64,000 bases of DNA from NCBI GenBank assembly GCA_020636005.1, contig JACJYR010000002.1, forward strand, positions 558,001-622,000, given 5' to 3'. Positions 27,191-36,947 of this stretch are shown in pieces. Origin of the DNA: Lewinellaceae bacterium. GTDB lineage: Bacteria; Bacteroidota; Bacteroidia; Chitinophagales; Saprospiraceae. Numbering within the stretch: position 1 is the first letter of the stretch; the number at the start of each line of letters is the position of its first letter. The notes beneath the pieces are model-generated. The model saw only the letters and a program-made list of their open reading frames with translations, made no database searches and had not been told where the DNA came from. A program made the translations under genes and the position numbers.

Positions 27191-28884
27191 TACGGCTTTT
27201 GCACCGAAAAAAATCGCTGCCTCAACGCCGGTTATTCGGCTCAGAATGCAGTACTTCTGGCAAAAGCCCCCAAGTTCTTTGATATTTCAGGATAACCAAT
27301 CCTGCTTCCCGGGCAGTGTTGTGCTGCCAGGAATCCCAAGTGAACCAATCATGTTCGCTCCGCACTCCTAAACGTAGGCAAGACATGGTGCCAGGCCTTG
27401 GAATATTTTTTCCATTGACTGCCCTTTTTTCATCATCACAAAGACGTGTTCGATGAGCAGGGCGAGCCCTTCGGCCTTCATCAGCCTCCGCAGGAAAGGC
27501 AGCGTGCTGTTCGTCTCCGTTTGGAGCCGCTGTTGAATACTTGACAAGAGGCCAGAGTCGTGGACTGTACATTTGAGCATGGAGTATGCGACGACCACAA
27601 AGGCGACATACGTTTGTATAGCCTTCTCGTTTCGCACCTGGTACCCTTCCAGCCCTTCGGCCTTGCCCTCCTGGTGATAGGTCTCAACAGGCCATCTGTG
27701 CCGGCGGATGCGCAGAATGCCACTGGGACGCCAGTCCAGGCGGTTGGTGACCGTGAATGTGGGCCGGTCACTCAGGTCTTCCCGCAGGAAGGAGATGACC
27801 AGCCGTTGTTTTTTATCGAAGCCCCTTACACGGTGGTTGGCAAAATAGGCATAGCATATCTGCTTTTCCCCTTTGTAAGTAAAGCCTGTTTTTTGGACGT
27901 TGTTGCGGGGGGAAGGCCCTTGCCGCAGTTTCTTGACAAGCTCTTTGAGCGGCACCTCATTGCCACTGTCCCGGTCGGTGGCGTACTGATCCTCCCGCAG
28001 GGCACCTACGTAATCCAGGCCAAGTTCCCCGCTGATGGCCCCGCACAGTTCGGCAGAGGTGAAGCCTGTGTCCAGGGCGACAGGGAAGCTGTCTTGTGGG
28101 CACATGGAACGGAACTTCCGCAGCAGTTCAAGGGCGATGAGGTTTTTGGTCTTATAGATGCCGGCCACACCGGGGTGTTTCTTCCGGCCGTCCTTGTAGC
28201 GGGCACGGATATAGTTGCGCCACTGTTGGGGCTGGCTGTGTCTGTTGTCCCATTTCTGTTCGTTTATCACAAAGCCCCGGCCACGCAGGTAAGTGGCCAC
28301 GGCTTCCCAATCGGGCGGCTCCCACATACGGTACAAGACAGGATAGTCCGTCAGGTCGTCGCTGTAGTGCAGCGTGACCAGGTCGTGCGCCCAACGGTAG
28401 CATTTGTGGACATAATCGAAATGATAGTAGATATTGTCGAAGTGCCTGCCATAGTGCTTCAGCAGGCTATTGTCCACACTCAGCACGCCCTTTTCCTTGA
28501 AGCAGGTACCGGCACCGCCCTGGAGCATGTCCAGCCGGACAAGGTTGATTTCTTCAAGGTCAAAGTTCTGGCGGTTGAAGAATTTGTTGAAACTGGCCTG
28601 GTGTCGGGGGGAATGGATGAACATCCGGTTGATGGCCTCCAGGGTCTTGTTGTCGCTGACAATGAACCCCGATACGGCCTTCTTGAAATGTTCATAGCCT
28701 TCCGGGCTGAAACAATGCTCAAAAATCGGGGCGTATTTCTTTACAATACTTGGAAAGTCAACCAATAGCATCATGTTCTCAGTTTTGGAACAAAAGGTAA
28801 TGGTTTTAACTTTTGAACCAAAATGGTTATCCTAAAATGTCAATGAACTGGGGTTTTATGGCCGATTTCGGTGCAAAAGCCGTA
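27191..28884 (-). mobile_element. Complete insertion sequence, IS4/IS701-like, about 1694 bp
   Basis: The ends are inverted repeats: TACGGCTTTTGCACCGAAA at 27191-27209 is matched perfectly by the complement at 28866-28884 (19 bp), with a further TCG offset by a small indel. Flanking bases TGTTAAA (27184-27190) and TGTGAAA (28885-28891) look like a 7-bp target duplication with one change. The single transposase gene is intact, so the element may be active. It sits in the hairpin loop of a dispersed repeat and disrupts no gene. Confidence 0.9.
27371..28774 (-). CDS. DDE transposase (IS4/IS701-like)
   Basis: 468 residues and no frameshift. Candidate catalytic residues are the Asp in LSVDNSLLKHYG (about 100), the Asp in FPVALDTGF (about 239) and the Glu in WPVETYHQEGKAEGLEGYQVR (about 385-405), which is the typical W-x-E/YHQxxK-GL-x-YQVR block of these DDE families. 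Two ATGs in tandem open the frame; I use the first. The gene occupies nearly all of the element and reads inward from the right end. IS701 is suggested by the GLEGYQVR block, but IS4 cannot be excluded without comparison to a reference set. Confidence 0.85.
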
Positions 28885-28988
28885 TGTGAAATCGGGATTA
28901 TTTTTTAAAAACCACTCCATTGCTGGGTCTTCAAAATCAAAATGGTGAAGTTATTTTTTCATCGTTACTAAGGTGAAAAGACCCCCCG

Positions 28989-29783
28989 TCATACCGCCAC
29001 CTCCGCCCTGATGGCCGGGTGCGGATCGTAGCCCACCAGCCTGAAGTCTTCGTACTGGAAGGCGAAAATATCCTTGACGGCAGGGTTCAGTTCCATGCGG
29101 GGCAGGGGGCGGGGCTCCCGGCCGAGCTGGAGTTTTACCTGTTCGAGGTGGTTGCTGTAGATATGGACGTCGCCGAAGGTGTGGATGAACTCGCCCGGCT
29201 GCAGGCCGCACACCTGGGCCATCATCAGGGTGAGCAAGGCGTAGGAGGCGATGTTGAAGGGCACGCCCAGGAACACGTCGGCAGAGCGCTGGTAGAGCTG
29301 GCAGGAAAGCCTGCCGCCGGCCACGTAGAACTGGAACATGGCGTGGCAGGGGCTGAGCCGCATGTCCGGCAGGTCGCCCACGTTCCAGGCGTTTACGATG
29401 ATGCGGCGGCTGTCGGGGTTGTTTTTCAGTTGCTGCACGGCCTGTTCTATCTGGTTGATCGTGCGGCCGTCCCTGGTCTCCCAAGCCACCCATTGCTTGC
29501 CGTAAATGGGGCCCAGGGAGCCGTCTTCGTCGGCCCATTCGTTCCAGATCCGCACGCCGTGATCCTGTAGGTATTTCACGTTGGTGTCGCCTTTCAGGAA
29601 CCAGAGCAGTTCGTAGATGATGGACTTCAGGTGGAGTTTTTTGGTGGTTACCATGGGGAAGCCATCCGCCAGATCGAAGCGCATCTGGTAGCCAAAGACG
29701 CTGATGGTGCCGGTACCGGTGCGGTCGGTTTTTTCGGTACCGGTGTCGAGGATGTGCCGTAGGAGTTGGTGGTATTGTTTCAT
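28989..29783 (-). CDS. thyA: Thymidylate synthase
   Basis: 264 residues from the ATG at 29783, exactly the length of the Escherichia coli enzyme; upstream in-frame ATGs are not needed. It makes dTMP from dUMP with methylenetetrahydrofolate. The catalytic Cys146 lies in LSPCHAMFQFY, the dUMP-binding RRIIVNAWNVGDLP precedes it, and QRSADVFLGVPFNIASYALL follows; the C-terminus is AEVAV. A dihydrofolate reductase gene, often next to thyA, is absent. Dispersed repeat copy 4 lies just beyond its stop. Confidence 0.97.
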   Translation of the reverse strand: MKQYHQLLRHILDTGTEKTDRTGTGTISVFGYQMRFDLADGFPMVTTKKLHLKSIIYELLWFLKGDTNVKYLQDHGVRIWNEWADEDGSLGPIYGKQWVAWETRDGRTINQIEQAVQQLKNNPDSRRIIVNAWNVGDLPDMRLSPCHAMFQFYVAGGRLSCQLYQRSADVFLGVPFNIASYALLTLMMAQVCGLQPGEFIHTFGDVHIYSNHLEQVKLQLGREPRPLPRMELNPAVKDIFAFQYEDFRLVGYDPHPAIRAEVAV

Positions 29784-30155
29784 AAACATTCCTGTTTCAG
29801 GGGCTGGGCATCGAAGGAAAAGCCACATGAACCGCTGCCTTTTCCTGCAGTTTGCTCATGGATAGAAAGCCAAAATGCCAGCCCCGTGAAAATTTGAGGC
29901 AAAAAACCCCGGCAGGCCGTTCCCTTTATGAAAGGTATCACCAGCCTGAACAGGGTTGAACGGCACAAAAGTAGGAAGCGTGGGCCGATTTGACGTCGGT
30001 GCAGGCAGGAGCGGGTGTTTTTTCAATCGAAGACTCCGGGCCAGCAGGGTTCAGGATTCATAGCGTTAAAATTCTGTCATCAACTCAGGCGTATTCATAA
30101 AATGAAGTCTGTAAGATTTATGTGAACCTCTTTTTTGAACTTAACAAATGAAGCT
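29784..30155. other. Spacer between thyA and the AT-rich gene
   Basis: Nothing recognisable. Composition falls from GC-rich near thyA to AT-rich from about 30060 on, marking the edge of the AT-rich block. Confidence 0.5.
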
Positions 30156-31238
30156 CTATTTGTTACGGTCAAAAACATGGAGTGAGTTTGTATTGTCCAA
30201 TACACACAACCAGCTTCCTCCTTGTTGAATTTCCATTGGGAAGATTCTTCTTTCATTCTGAAAGAGAAAATCGAACCGCCAAACAAGACTATGGGTAATG
30301 ATGTCAAATATTCCTATTTTGCCATTAGCTTTATCAATAAAGTAAATGTAATTTTCATCCATAATAAAATCTTTTCCCTTGCTTCCTGATGAACATTCAA
30401 TTTTATTTTGAACGAAATCATTTGACAAATCAAAATGTATAACTTTTAATGTAACAGGATCTATTTCCCAATAATACCACTTCTTTAGTCCTACAATTTT
30501 TCGGTATTGGTGATTAATTTTCATGGACGAAGTTTCAGGAAATATATTTACGTTATAGTCATCCCAACTAAACGATGGATGATTTATCAATGCCAATTCT
30601 TTCCCACTTTTTGTTTCAATAACTAAAACTTTTCCATTTGTGAGGCCAATGAACAATTTATTATCGTAGATGCCAATTGGGATGCTAACTTCAGTATCTT
30701 TATTAGTTCCATTATAGTCCTTCCAAGAGGGAAACGCATTCAAATCATAGCTCCAAGACTTTTCACCGCTTTCAGGGTTTATCCGCTCCATGATTTTCTT
30801 GCGGGGAAAGGCATACAATTCATTTTCAACGAACTTACAATTCAATGATTCTTTGTTTTGCCACAAGGGGAAAAAATTTTCAATACTGTAAACACCATTC
30901 TCTATCTCTACAGGATAATAGTTTATCCAATTAAAATAATAGCAATATCTGCCATCTTGACTACATTCTCTTAAGTTAAACCCATGTTCAGTTCTAAGTT
31001 CTAAAAATGTAGAAGAAGTTAGGTCATTTATTTGAAAAGCCCCATTACCGTCAACAACTAAAAATTTTGAATCGTCTAATATTTTTATATTGTTTGCTTT
31101 GAAGTCAATTTTTTTTGTCAGCACCCTATCATTTGATTTTGCATATAACCCATCATCAATCACAAAAAGAAGTTCATTACCAAGCATTTTAAAATGATTG
31201 GGTTTAATATTCTCTATTTGAAATGCTTTTGAATACAT
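30156..31238 (-). CDS. AT-rich propeller-like protein of unknown function
   Basis: 360 residues from the ATG at 31238; the frame upstream lies in spacer. There is no signal peptide. The protein is built of short beta-strands with repeats such as NKLFIGLTNGKVLVIETKSGKELALI and NYIYFIDKANGKIGIFDIITHSLVWRF, as in PQQ- or WD-like propellers. It is strongly AT-rich against GC-rich neighbours, with A/T-ending codons throughout, which suggests transfer. Intracellular propeller proteins of this type occur among immunity proteins, but no toxin gene is beside it, so I do not assign that role. Confidence 0.7.
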   Translation of the reverse strand: MYSKAFQIENIKPNHFKMLGNELLFVIDDGLYAKSNDRVLTKKIDFKANNIKILDDSKFLVVDGNGAFQINDLTSSTFLELRTEHGFNLRECSQDGRYCYYFNWINYYPVEIENGVYSIENFFPLWQNKESLNCKFVENELYAFPRKKIMERINPESGEKSWSYDLNAFPSWKDYNGTNKDTEVSIPIGIYDNKLFIGLTNGKVLVIETKSGKELALINHPSFSWDDYNVNIFPETSSMKINHQYRKIVGLKKWYYWEIDPVTLKVIHFDLSNDFVQNKIECSSGSKGKDFIMDENYIYFIDKANGKIGIFDIITHSLVWRFDFLFQNERRIFPMEIQQGGSWLCVLDNTNSLHVFDRNK

Positions 31239-31428
31239 AATTAAGTAGTTTTCCAAAAAATAAATATTGGAGATTGCCAAAAACCTGGGTTGCTCTCCCC
31301 CCTTTGTTTCAAGTCTTCCTGCGCCTGCCGCCAAAGACCTGCACCAGCCCATGCAAAAAATACAACCCAGTCCCCAAATTTTCGACAGCATAGATAAATG
31401 AAAAATCTTGTATCTTACCACCCCAAAC

Positions 31429-31482
31429 CAACTTCAAACCAACTTCAAACTAACTTCAAACCAACTTCAAACCGATTCAAGC
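31429..31482. repeat. 11-bp tandem array, unit CAACTTCAAAC
   Basis: Four units plus a degenerate fifth, ending eight bases before the ATG of the T9SS propeller gene. The word is kin to the decamer array at 21521-21620. Confidence 0.9.
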
Positions 31483-31490
31483 AACCTGCC

Positions 31491-33980
31491 ATGCGCCTAC
31501 TTTTCCGTTTCCTGATAGCCTTGTTTTCACCGTTGGGCCTGTTTTCCCAGGCGGCCTTCCAACAACATTACGGCACCCCGTCCAATTACGACGCCTTCGC
31601 CGCCCTGACATCCACCGCCGACGGCAACCTGCTCGTGGCGGGCACCACGGCCACGGCTGGCAGCGGGCTTTACGACATGCTTTTCGTGAAAATAACACCC
31701 GATGGCAACACCCTTTGGCAGAAATCCTGGGGAAGCACGGGCTGCGACGGGGCCAATGGCATCATCGCCGTCTCTACCGGTGGCTACCTGGTAGCGGGCT
31801 ATGCTACCGGACCAGACAACCAGCAGATGACGGCCCTCCGTCTGGACGAAGACGGCAACGAGCTGTGGAAGGTGACGGCGGGCAATGTGTACCCCGACGA
31901 GGCTGTTTGTGCGGCTGAACTTGCCGACGGCCGCTTTGCCCTGTTGGGCAAATGGATCAACCCCAACTTCTCCGTACCCGAAGAGCAGGAAGCGCTGTTC
32001 TTCATCAATGCCCAGGGACAATGGGACAGCAACCTCTTTGCCCTGAACTGCCAGCCGGAAAAGGGTTGCGTTGCTGCTGACGACGGCGGGCTTTTCTTTT
32101 TGTACCAATCTTTCCTGACAAAATACAATGGCGACGGCACGGCCGCATTTTCCCAGCCGGTGAGCCATCCGGTCACCGGCCTCAACCTGGCGACCGCCCG
32201 CATCCAGCCGTTCGGGAACGGGCTGCTGGCCATCAGCGGGTACGACCCCGACGATGCCTCGCCCTTCTACGCCCTTTACGACCAGAATGGCATCCAGGTA
32301 GAGTACCATGCCCTGGAACCCCTGCCCGACAGGCAGGCCGACGGGGTGGCCTTGACCCCAGGTGGCCAGGTTTGGATAACTTTGAATTTGCGCATACCCA
32401 ACGAATTGGATGAACTCCTGCTGTACGATCCCAACAGTGCGGAAGTCCTGTTAACGCTGCCTGCCGCCAGTCTGCCCTATCCCGGCGCTTTGCGCCAACC
32501 TTTTACCATGTCAACCGGCAATGGCAGCCTGTTGGTCGGCGGCACGGGCTTCAGCAACGAAACCAGCAACAACGGTTGGCTCATCCGGCTGGATGAACTC
32601 GGCGGGCTCGAATGGGCAAGCCGCTATGGCGATGAAGAGCCGCACGACGGCGAGGGCGGCCGCATGGTCGTAGAAACCCAGGCGGGGGGCTTCCTTATCG
32701 GCGGTACCAAAAACAACAGCGGCACAGACCGTGATATCTGGCTGATCAACACCGGCCCCGACGGCGCGGTGAACTGGTCTTTCACCTATGGCGAGGAAGG
32801 TGGCGAATCCATCGCCGCCGTGGCCCAACTGAGCGATGGCAGCTTTGTGGCAACCGGTTTCAAGGAGCAGTTCATCCCCTTCATCTTTCGGGTGGATGCC
32901 AACGGGATGCTGATTTGGTTTAAAACCTTGCCGCCGGGGCTGGCCGATGGCACCTTCGGCATGACCTCTACCACCAATGACGACATCCTGATTGCCATGC
33001 CTTACAACGACAACGGGGAAGTGCAGGCCTTCCTGCTGAAAATAGACGCACAGGGCCAGGTGCTTTTTGAAAAAAAATACCCCTTGGGAGAAACTTCCAC
33101 CTACGCCTACGGCATAGCTACCGCCGCTGACGGTGGATACTACCTCTGCGGCTGCGCCGACGACCAGGATGCTGACCTGCAGGGTTTCATCGCCAAAACA
33201 GACAGCGGCGGCAACCTTCTTTGGTCGAAACTCTACCCCGGCGGGCAATTTTTCGACTGCCTCATCACGGTAAATGAACACACCAATGGTAATATCTTGG
33301 CCAACGGGATTACTTTCGACAGCGGCCTCTCGCCATTCAACGTAAAGGCGCATTCCAATGGGGACCTGATTTACACCAATTACCTGGACCTCGATGAAGA
33401 TGCAAGCGAGTTGAGCTATTTCACCTGGTTCAGCGACGTAGTGGAGGCCACGGGCGAACACGTCCTGTTTGGCGACAAATCCTTCTTATATCCCTCCATC
33501 ACCGGCTCAAAATCAGCCGGAGCAATATCGCTGCTCCACACGGACGGCTCCCTGAAATGGGAAAATGACTTTGGCCGCGACAAGCAGGGTAGCTTTTTTG
33601 GGGGACAGGCAACCACCGACGGGGGCTTTGTGGCAGTCGGTACCGCCGAATTCGACAAATCACTGGATGCCTGGCTGGTGAAAACGGCGGCGGACGGCTC
33701 GGTAGGCCTCGACCAAATCCTTGCACCACCGTTCAGCGTAAATGTCTCCCCCAATCCCGGCCATGATTTCCTGCGCCTCCGGGCCGATGGGCTTGGCAAT
33801 GGGCGCCTGGAGGCCCGGTTGCTCGACACACAGGGCAGGATCGTTTTTGAAAAAAATTTTGATATCAACAACCCATTGCTGGAAACCCAACTGCCTACCG
33901 CCGCCTTGCCCGGAGGACTCTATTTCCTCCACCTACGGCAGGGCAATAAATCTGTGGTTGTGAATTGGGCCAAAAATTGA
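31491..33980 (+). CDS. T9SS type A cargo protein with propeller-like repeats
   Basis: 829 residues from the ATG at 31491, which gives the signal peptide MRLLFRFLIALFSPLGLFSQ; the longer open frame covers the upstream tandem array. The body has about a dozen repeats with the pattern DGG-[YF]-x-[AV]-G-T...D-x-x-[LV]-x-K-x-D-x-x-G-x-x-x-W-x-[KR], typical of secreted propeller proteins in this phylum. A type A sorting domain closes it (VNVSPNPGHDFLRL to KSVVVNWAK). Expected location: cell surface. The role is likely adhesive or structural. It is divergent from the AT-rich gene at 30156. Confidence 0.85.
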   Translation: MRLLFRFLIALFSPLGLFSQAAFQQHYGTPSNYDAFAALTSTADGNLLVAGTTATAGSGLYDMLFVKITPDGNTLWQKSWGSTGCDGANGIIAVSTGGYLVAGYATGPDNQQMTALRLDEDGNELWKVTAGNVYPDEAVCAAELADGRFALLGKWINPNFSVPEEQEALFFINAQGQWDSNLFALNCQPEKGCVAADDGGLFFLYQSFLTKYNGDGTAAFSQPVSHPVTGLNLATARIQPFGNGLLAISGYDPDDASPFYALYDQNGIQVEYHALEPLPDRQADGVALTPGGQVWITLNLRIPNELDELLLYDPNSAEVLLTLPAASLPYPGALRQPFTMSTGNGSLLVGGTGFSNETSNNGWLIRLDELGGLEWASRYGDEEPHDGEGGRMVVETQAGGFLIGGTKNNSGTDRDIWLINTGPDGAVNWSFTYGEEGGESIAAVAQLSDGSFVATGFKEQFIPFIFRVDANGMLIWFKTLPPGLADGTFGMTSTTNDDILIAMPYNDNGEVQAFLLKIDAQGQVLFEKKYPLGETSTYAYGIATAADGGYYLCGCADDQDADLQGFIAKTDSGGNLLWSKLYPGGQFFDCLITVNEHTNGNILANGITFDSGLSPFNVKAHSNGDLIYTNYLDLDEDASELSYFTWFSDVVEATGEHVLFGDKSFLYPSITGSKSAGAISLLHTDGSLKWENDFGRDKQGSFFGGQATTDGGFVAVGTAEFDKSLDAWLVKTAADGSVGLDQILAPPFSVNVSPNPGHDFLRLRADGLGNGRLEARLLDTQGRIVFEKNFDINNPLLETQLPTAALPGGLYFLHLRQGNKSVVVNWAKN

Positions 33981-34080
33981 TCTCTTTCAAAAATTCACCT
34001 ATATTTCTGAACGGTGATTCAACATTTGCCATTTTATTGCTGTTCGTGGTGTGTATTTTTCAAACTATGACTCGACCGAC

Positions 34081-34749
34081 ATGAAACAATTTTTTCGCCT
34101 TTCCTTTTTCTTGTGCATGGCCTGCCTCGTTTTCCCCTTCATTGTTGCTGCCCAGGCTAAAGCTGAATGGGAACTTAAGCGCGACAAGGGCGGCATCAAG
34201 GTCTATGTGAAAGATTCCCCCACTTCCAAGATCAAGGAACTCAAGTTCACCACGGAAATAGAGGCCTCGCTAAACACGGTCGCCGCCGTACTCACCTACG
34301 TGGAAGGCTACGACGATTGGGTTTATTCCAACAAAGAATCCAGGACCATCAAGCGGATTTCGGATACGGAAATGTATTATTATACGGAACTGAAATTCCC
34401 CTGGCCCTTCGACAACCGGGATCTGGTGCTGCACTCCATCATTTGGCAAGATCCCAAAACCCTGGCCATCCATTCACAGACCAACTCCGTGCATTGGATG
34501 GAATCGGAAAAAGACGGCGTGGTCCGCATCAAAGTGGCCGATTTGCACTGGGCATTCACGCCCCTGGGCGGGGGTAAAATAAGGGTGGAATACCATATGG
34601 TCTCCGACCCGGGCGGCAATATCCCTGCCTGGATGGTCAACCTGGCCGCCGATCAGGGGCCCCTGCAAACGATGGTCAAGTTCAAGGAAATGCTGGAAAA
34701 GGAAAAGTACAAAAATGCCAGGCTGGCTTTTGTGCAGGAAATGAAATGA
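34081..34749 (+). CDS. Exported START-domain protein
   Basis: 222 residues from the ATG at 34081. A signal peptide (to about VAAQA) is followed by a START/SRPBCC lipid-binding fold (about 28-215): WELKRDKGGIKVYVK at the start, YDDWVYSN, FPWPFDNRDLV and a closing amphipathic helix. START-type proteins bind a hydrophobic ligand in a deep cavity; the ligand is unknown. It is probably periplasmic because it has no lipobox and no T9SS tail. It is 100 bp after the T9SS gene and probably has its own promoter. Confidence 0.85.
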   Translation: MKQFFRLSFFLCMACLVFPFIVAAQAKAEWELKRDKGGIKVYVKDSPTSKIKELKFTTEIEASLNTVAAVLTYVEGYDDWVYSNKESRTIKRISDTEMYYYTELKFPWPFDNRDLVLHSIIWQDPKTLAIHSQTNSVHWMESEKDGVVRIKVADLHWAFTPLGGGKIRVEYHMVSDPGGNIPAWMVNLAADQGPLQTMVKFKEMLEKEKYKNARLAFVQEMK

Positions 34750-34953
34750 ACCGGCCCGGATGGCCTTTGCCTTTGTTCCTGAAAACGAAAAGCCGCTGAA
34801 TTTTTATCCGGCGGCCCTTTTCTTTAAACTGCACCATTGATTTTTTTGTGAATTTAACGTAAATCGGGGTTATTCCACATCCGAAGTCTATCCAAAATAA
34901 CCTCACAAGATAGCCAGGAAGGGCAAAATACTATATCCTCTATTGTGCAGAAA

Positions 34954-36123
34954 TCAATGGCCCGCTTTCATTCTTTCCCTGCCGTCGGGGAACCTGATTT
35001 CCCTGCATCCATTGAATTCGGCAAATGCTTTTAATTTGTGTTTAAACACTTCCAGAATGGCATGATCCGGCTCGTTGATCCAGGCTATGTTTTTGACCAA
35101 CAGTGTTTTAGTTGGCCGGTCGGCTTTTGCGTCTATTTGGCCAAGGAATGCTGAACCATACAACAAGGGCAGCCCAAAATATCCGAATTTCCGTTTATGT
35201 GCAGGGACGTAGCATTCCAGGGTATAATCGAAGCCAAACAATTCCTTCAACCTTTGACGCTGAATAATGAGGTTGTCGAACGGGGAAAGGATGTGGAACG
35301 CCCTCCCCGTTTCCTTCGGCTCGAATTGTTCGAACGGTTCGGCCAAAGCATAATAAGGCTCACTTCCCATACTTTCTATCGAAACAGCCTTGACCAAACC
35401 GGTTCTGAGCATTTGCTTCAACACTTCCTCCTTTTCCTGGCGGTTTATCTTTTTCAACAAATATCCAAATTCTTTTAGCCTCATTAAACCGTGCGCCCTC
35501 AAATCCCTGCGGATGATCCATTCGACGTATTCTTTCCTGGATGGCAGTGAAGTATCGGTTCGTTCCGGCAATGCACGCCCGGGCAGGTCGTAAATTTTTT
35601 GAAAACCCTTCCTTCCCACTGCCATAATTTCCCCCTTCATAAAAAGCTGGCGGATGACCTGGTTAATGGCTGGAATCATCCATGGGATGTCAGGCTTTTC
35701 CCCTTCTTTTTCAAAATCCCTCGACATCAAAGGGCCTTCCCGCCCGATGCGATCAAGAATGTGTGCCGCAAGCCGTGGTTCCGTCAGCCTCCAAAACCCG
35801 CTCCCATCGTCCACGGATGCCTTTTGCAGCAACGTAAACCGATAGCTGCTGATGGGCAGGTAGCTGGCAGCATGTGCCCAATATTCAAATACCGCTTTTT
35901 CCTTCTCGAGTGTTGTCAAATACAGTGGCTGGTAGGCGGGCACTCTTGTCCACAAAACGTGGTGGTGCGACCGCTCAACGACGGATATCGTATCGATCTG
36001 GACGTAGCCGAGGTGCCCGATAGTGGTCATAACACCCAACTTGCCCGCCGGGACTGTTCCCTCCAGCAGCAATTGACTGTTCAAAATAAAAGACCGGGCC
36101 CAGGCTAATTCGATTTTTTTCAT
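34954..36123 (-). CDS. Winged-helix DNA glycosylase, AlkZ/YcaQ family
   Basis: 389 residues, cytoplasmic. The family motif Q-x-D is present as Gln42 and Asp44 in GYVQIDTISVVERSHH. It is followed by HHHVLWTRVP, FEYWAHAASYLP and three predicted winged-helix modules, and ends near FNGCREIRFPDGRERM. AlkZ and YcaQ remove bulky or crosslinked alkylated bases, including interstrand crosslinks. Whether this protein is the crosslink type or the monoadduct type cannot be said from sequence alone. It stands alone between two exported-protein genes. Confidence 0.85.
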   Translation of the reverse strand: MKKIELAWARSFILNSQLLLEGTVPAGKLGVMTTIGHLGYVQIDTISVVERSHHHVLWTRVPAYQPLYLTTLEKEKAVFEYWAHAASYLPISSYRFTLLQKASVDDGSGFWRLTEPRLAAHILDRIGREGPLMSRDFEKEGEKPDIPWMIPAINQVIRQLFMKGEIMAVGRKGFQKIYDLPGRALPERTDTSLPSRKEYVEWIIRRDLRAHGLMRLKEFGYLLKKINRQEKEEVLKQMLRTGLVKAVSIESMGSEPYYALAEPFEQFEPKETGRAFHILSPFDNLIIQRQRLKELFGFDYTLECYVPAHKRKFGYFGLPLLYGSAFLGQIDAKADRPTKTLLVKNIAWINEPDHAILEVFKHKLKAFAEFNGCREIRFPDGRERMKAGH

Positions 36124-36283
36124 CGGATGGCAAATGTGTGAGTTTACGTTTCAAAAAATATTGGTTTATTTGACTTTATTCTAAAATCGATAGTATAATT
36201 CCTTTTGGCAAATACCGGGTTTGGGCAGTTAGTTTGCTGTTGCATGCAAATCAATATATGCCCTGATTTACAAACTACCAATC

Positions 36284-36877
36284 ATGAAAAAAATACATTT
36301 CACCGTTATTTTTACCCTCATGTTGATTCCCTTTTCTTTTTCACAACTGCGGCTGGAAAGTGAAAACGGAAAGTGGCAGGTTACTCTTCCGACAGAAACC
36401 AAAATAGGCCTTGCCCTGCCCACAGAAACCTGGAACGAGCAATGTGAGTGCTATAAAACCTACACGGGCATCCTGAAAGACGTAGAAAGGGACTTCGCCA
36501 ATCTGTTGCTCCTTGAAACGGACCATGTATTTGAGGATTCAAACCGAATCGCCTCCAGAACTCAGACGAAGTATAAGTATTTGAGTGCCAAAATCAAGAC
36601 CCCGGTGCCGCTTTTGGATCTAAAATCTGTGACCATCTATCACCAAACTGGAAAAGACTTGGACATACTCGGCGGTTTGATGATGTTTTTTTCGGCTGTA
36701 CATGGACTGGTCGTGGCTCCTTTCCTCTCCGACGATGCCAGGAATGTGAGCGATAAAATAGTCTGGGGCGGCTTGGGGGCAGGCTTTGTAATGACCCTTT
36801 TCCCAAACAAGAAAACGTATTACCTGCAACAACCAAAAGGCAAACAGGAAGAATTGTGGAGGATAGTCAGGGAGTAG
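36284..36877 (+). CDS. Exported protein of unknown function with internal hydrophobic helix
   Basis: 197 residues. Signal peptide MKKIHFTVIFTLMLIPFSFSQ. The mature part begins LRLESENGKWQVTLP. One further hydrophobic region at about 128-170 (GGLMMFFSAVHGLVVAPFL and VWGGLGAGFVMTLFP) may form one or two membrane helices. There are two Cys at about 49 and 51 (EQCECYK). I recognise no family. Moderately AT-rich. Confidence 0.6.
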   Translation: MKKIHFTVIFTLMLIPFSFSQLRLESENGKWQVTLPTETKIGLALPTETWNEQCECYKTYTGILKDVERDFANLLLLETDHVFEDSNRIASRTQTKYKYLSAKIKTPVPLLDLKSVTIYHQTGKDLDILGGLMMFFSAVHGLVVAPFLSDDARNVSDKIVWGGLGAGFVMTLFPNKKTYYLQQPKGKQEELWRIVRE

Positions 36878-36947
36878 GGCCTGCTGCATCCCGTCGTCCA
36901 GCACTTTCACGGTTGTTTTTACAAAACCTATTCGTGCGAAGGAAGTC

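Larger units (their letters stand above)
27160..28970 (+). repeat. Dispersed ~100-bp repeat, copy 4, split by an insertion sequence
   Basis: The left part 27160-27190 runs GGATCGAAGGA to AATAATCCCGATGTTAAA. The right part 28885-28970 runs TGTGAAATCGGGATTATT, then CTCCATTGCTGGG, CAAAATCAAAATGGTGAAG and TTATTTTTTCATC. Rejoined, the two halves rebuild the same hairpin as copy 3, with the insertion in its loop. Confidence 0.85.

Noticed and set aside
31398..31490. N-terminal extension of the T9SS propeller gene
   Set aside because: It translates the CAACTTCAAAC array; the signal peptide starts at 31491.
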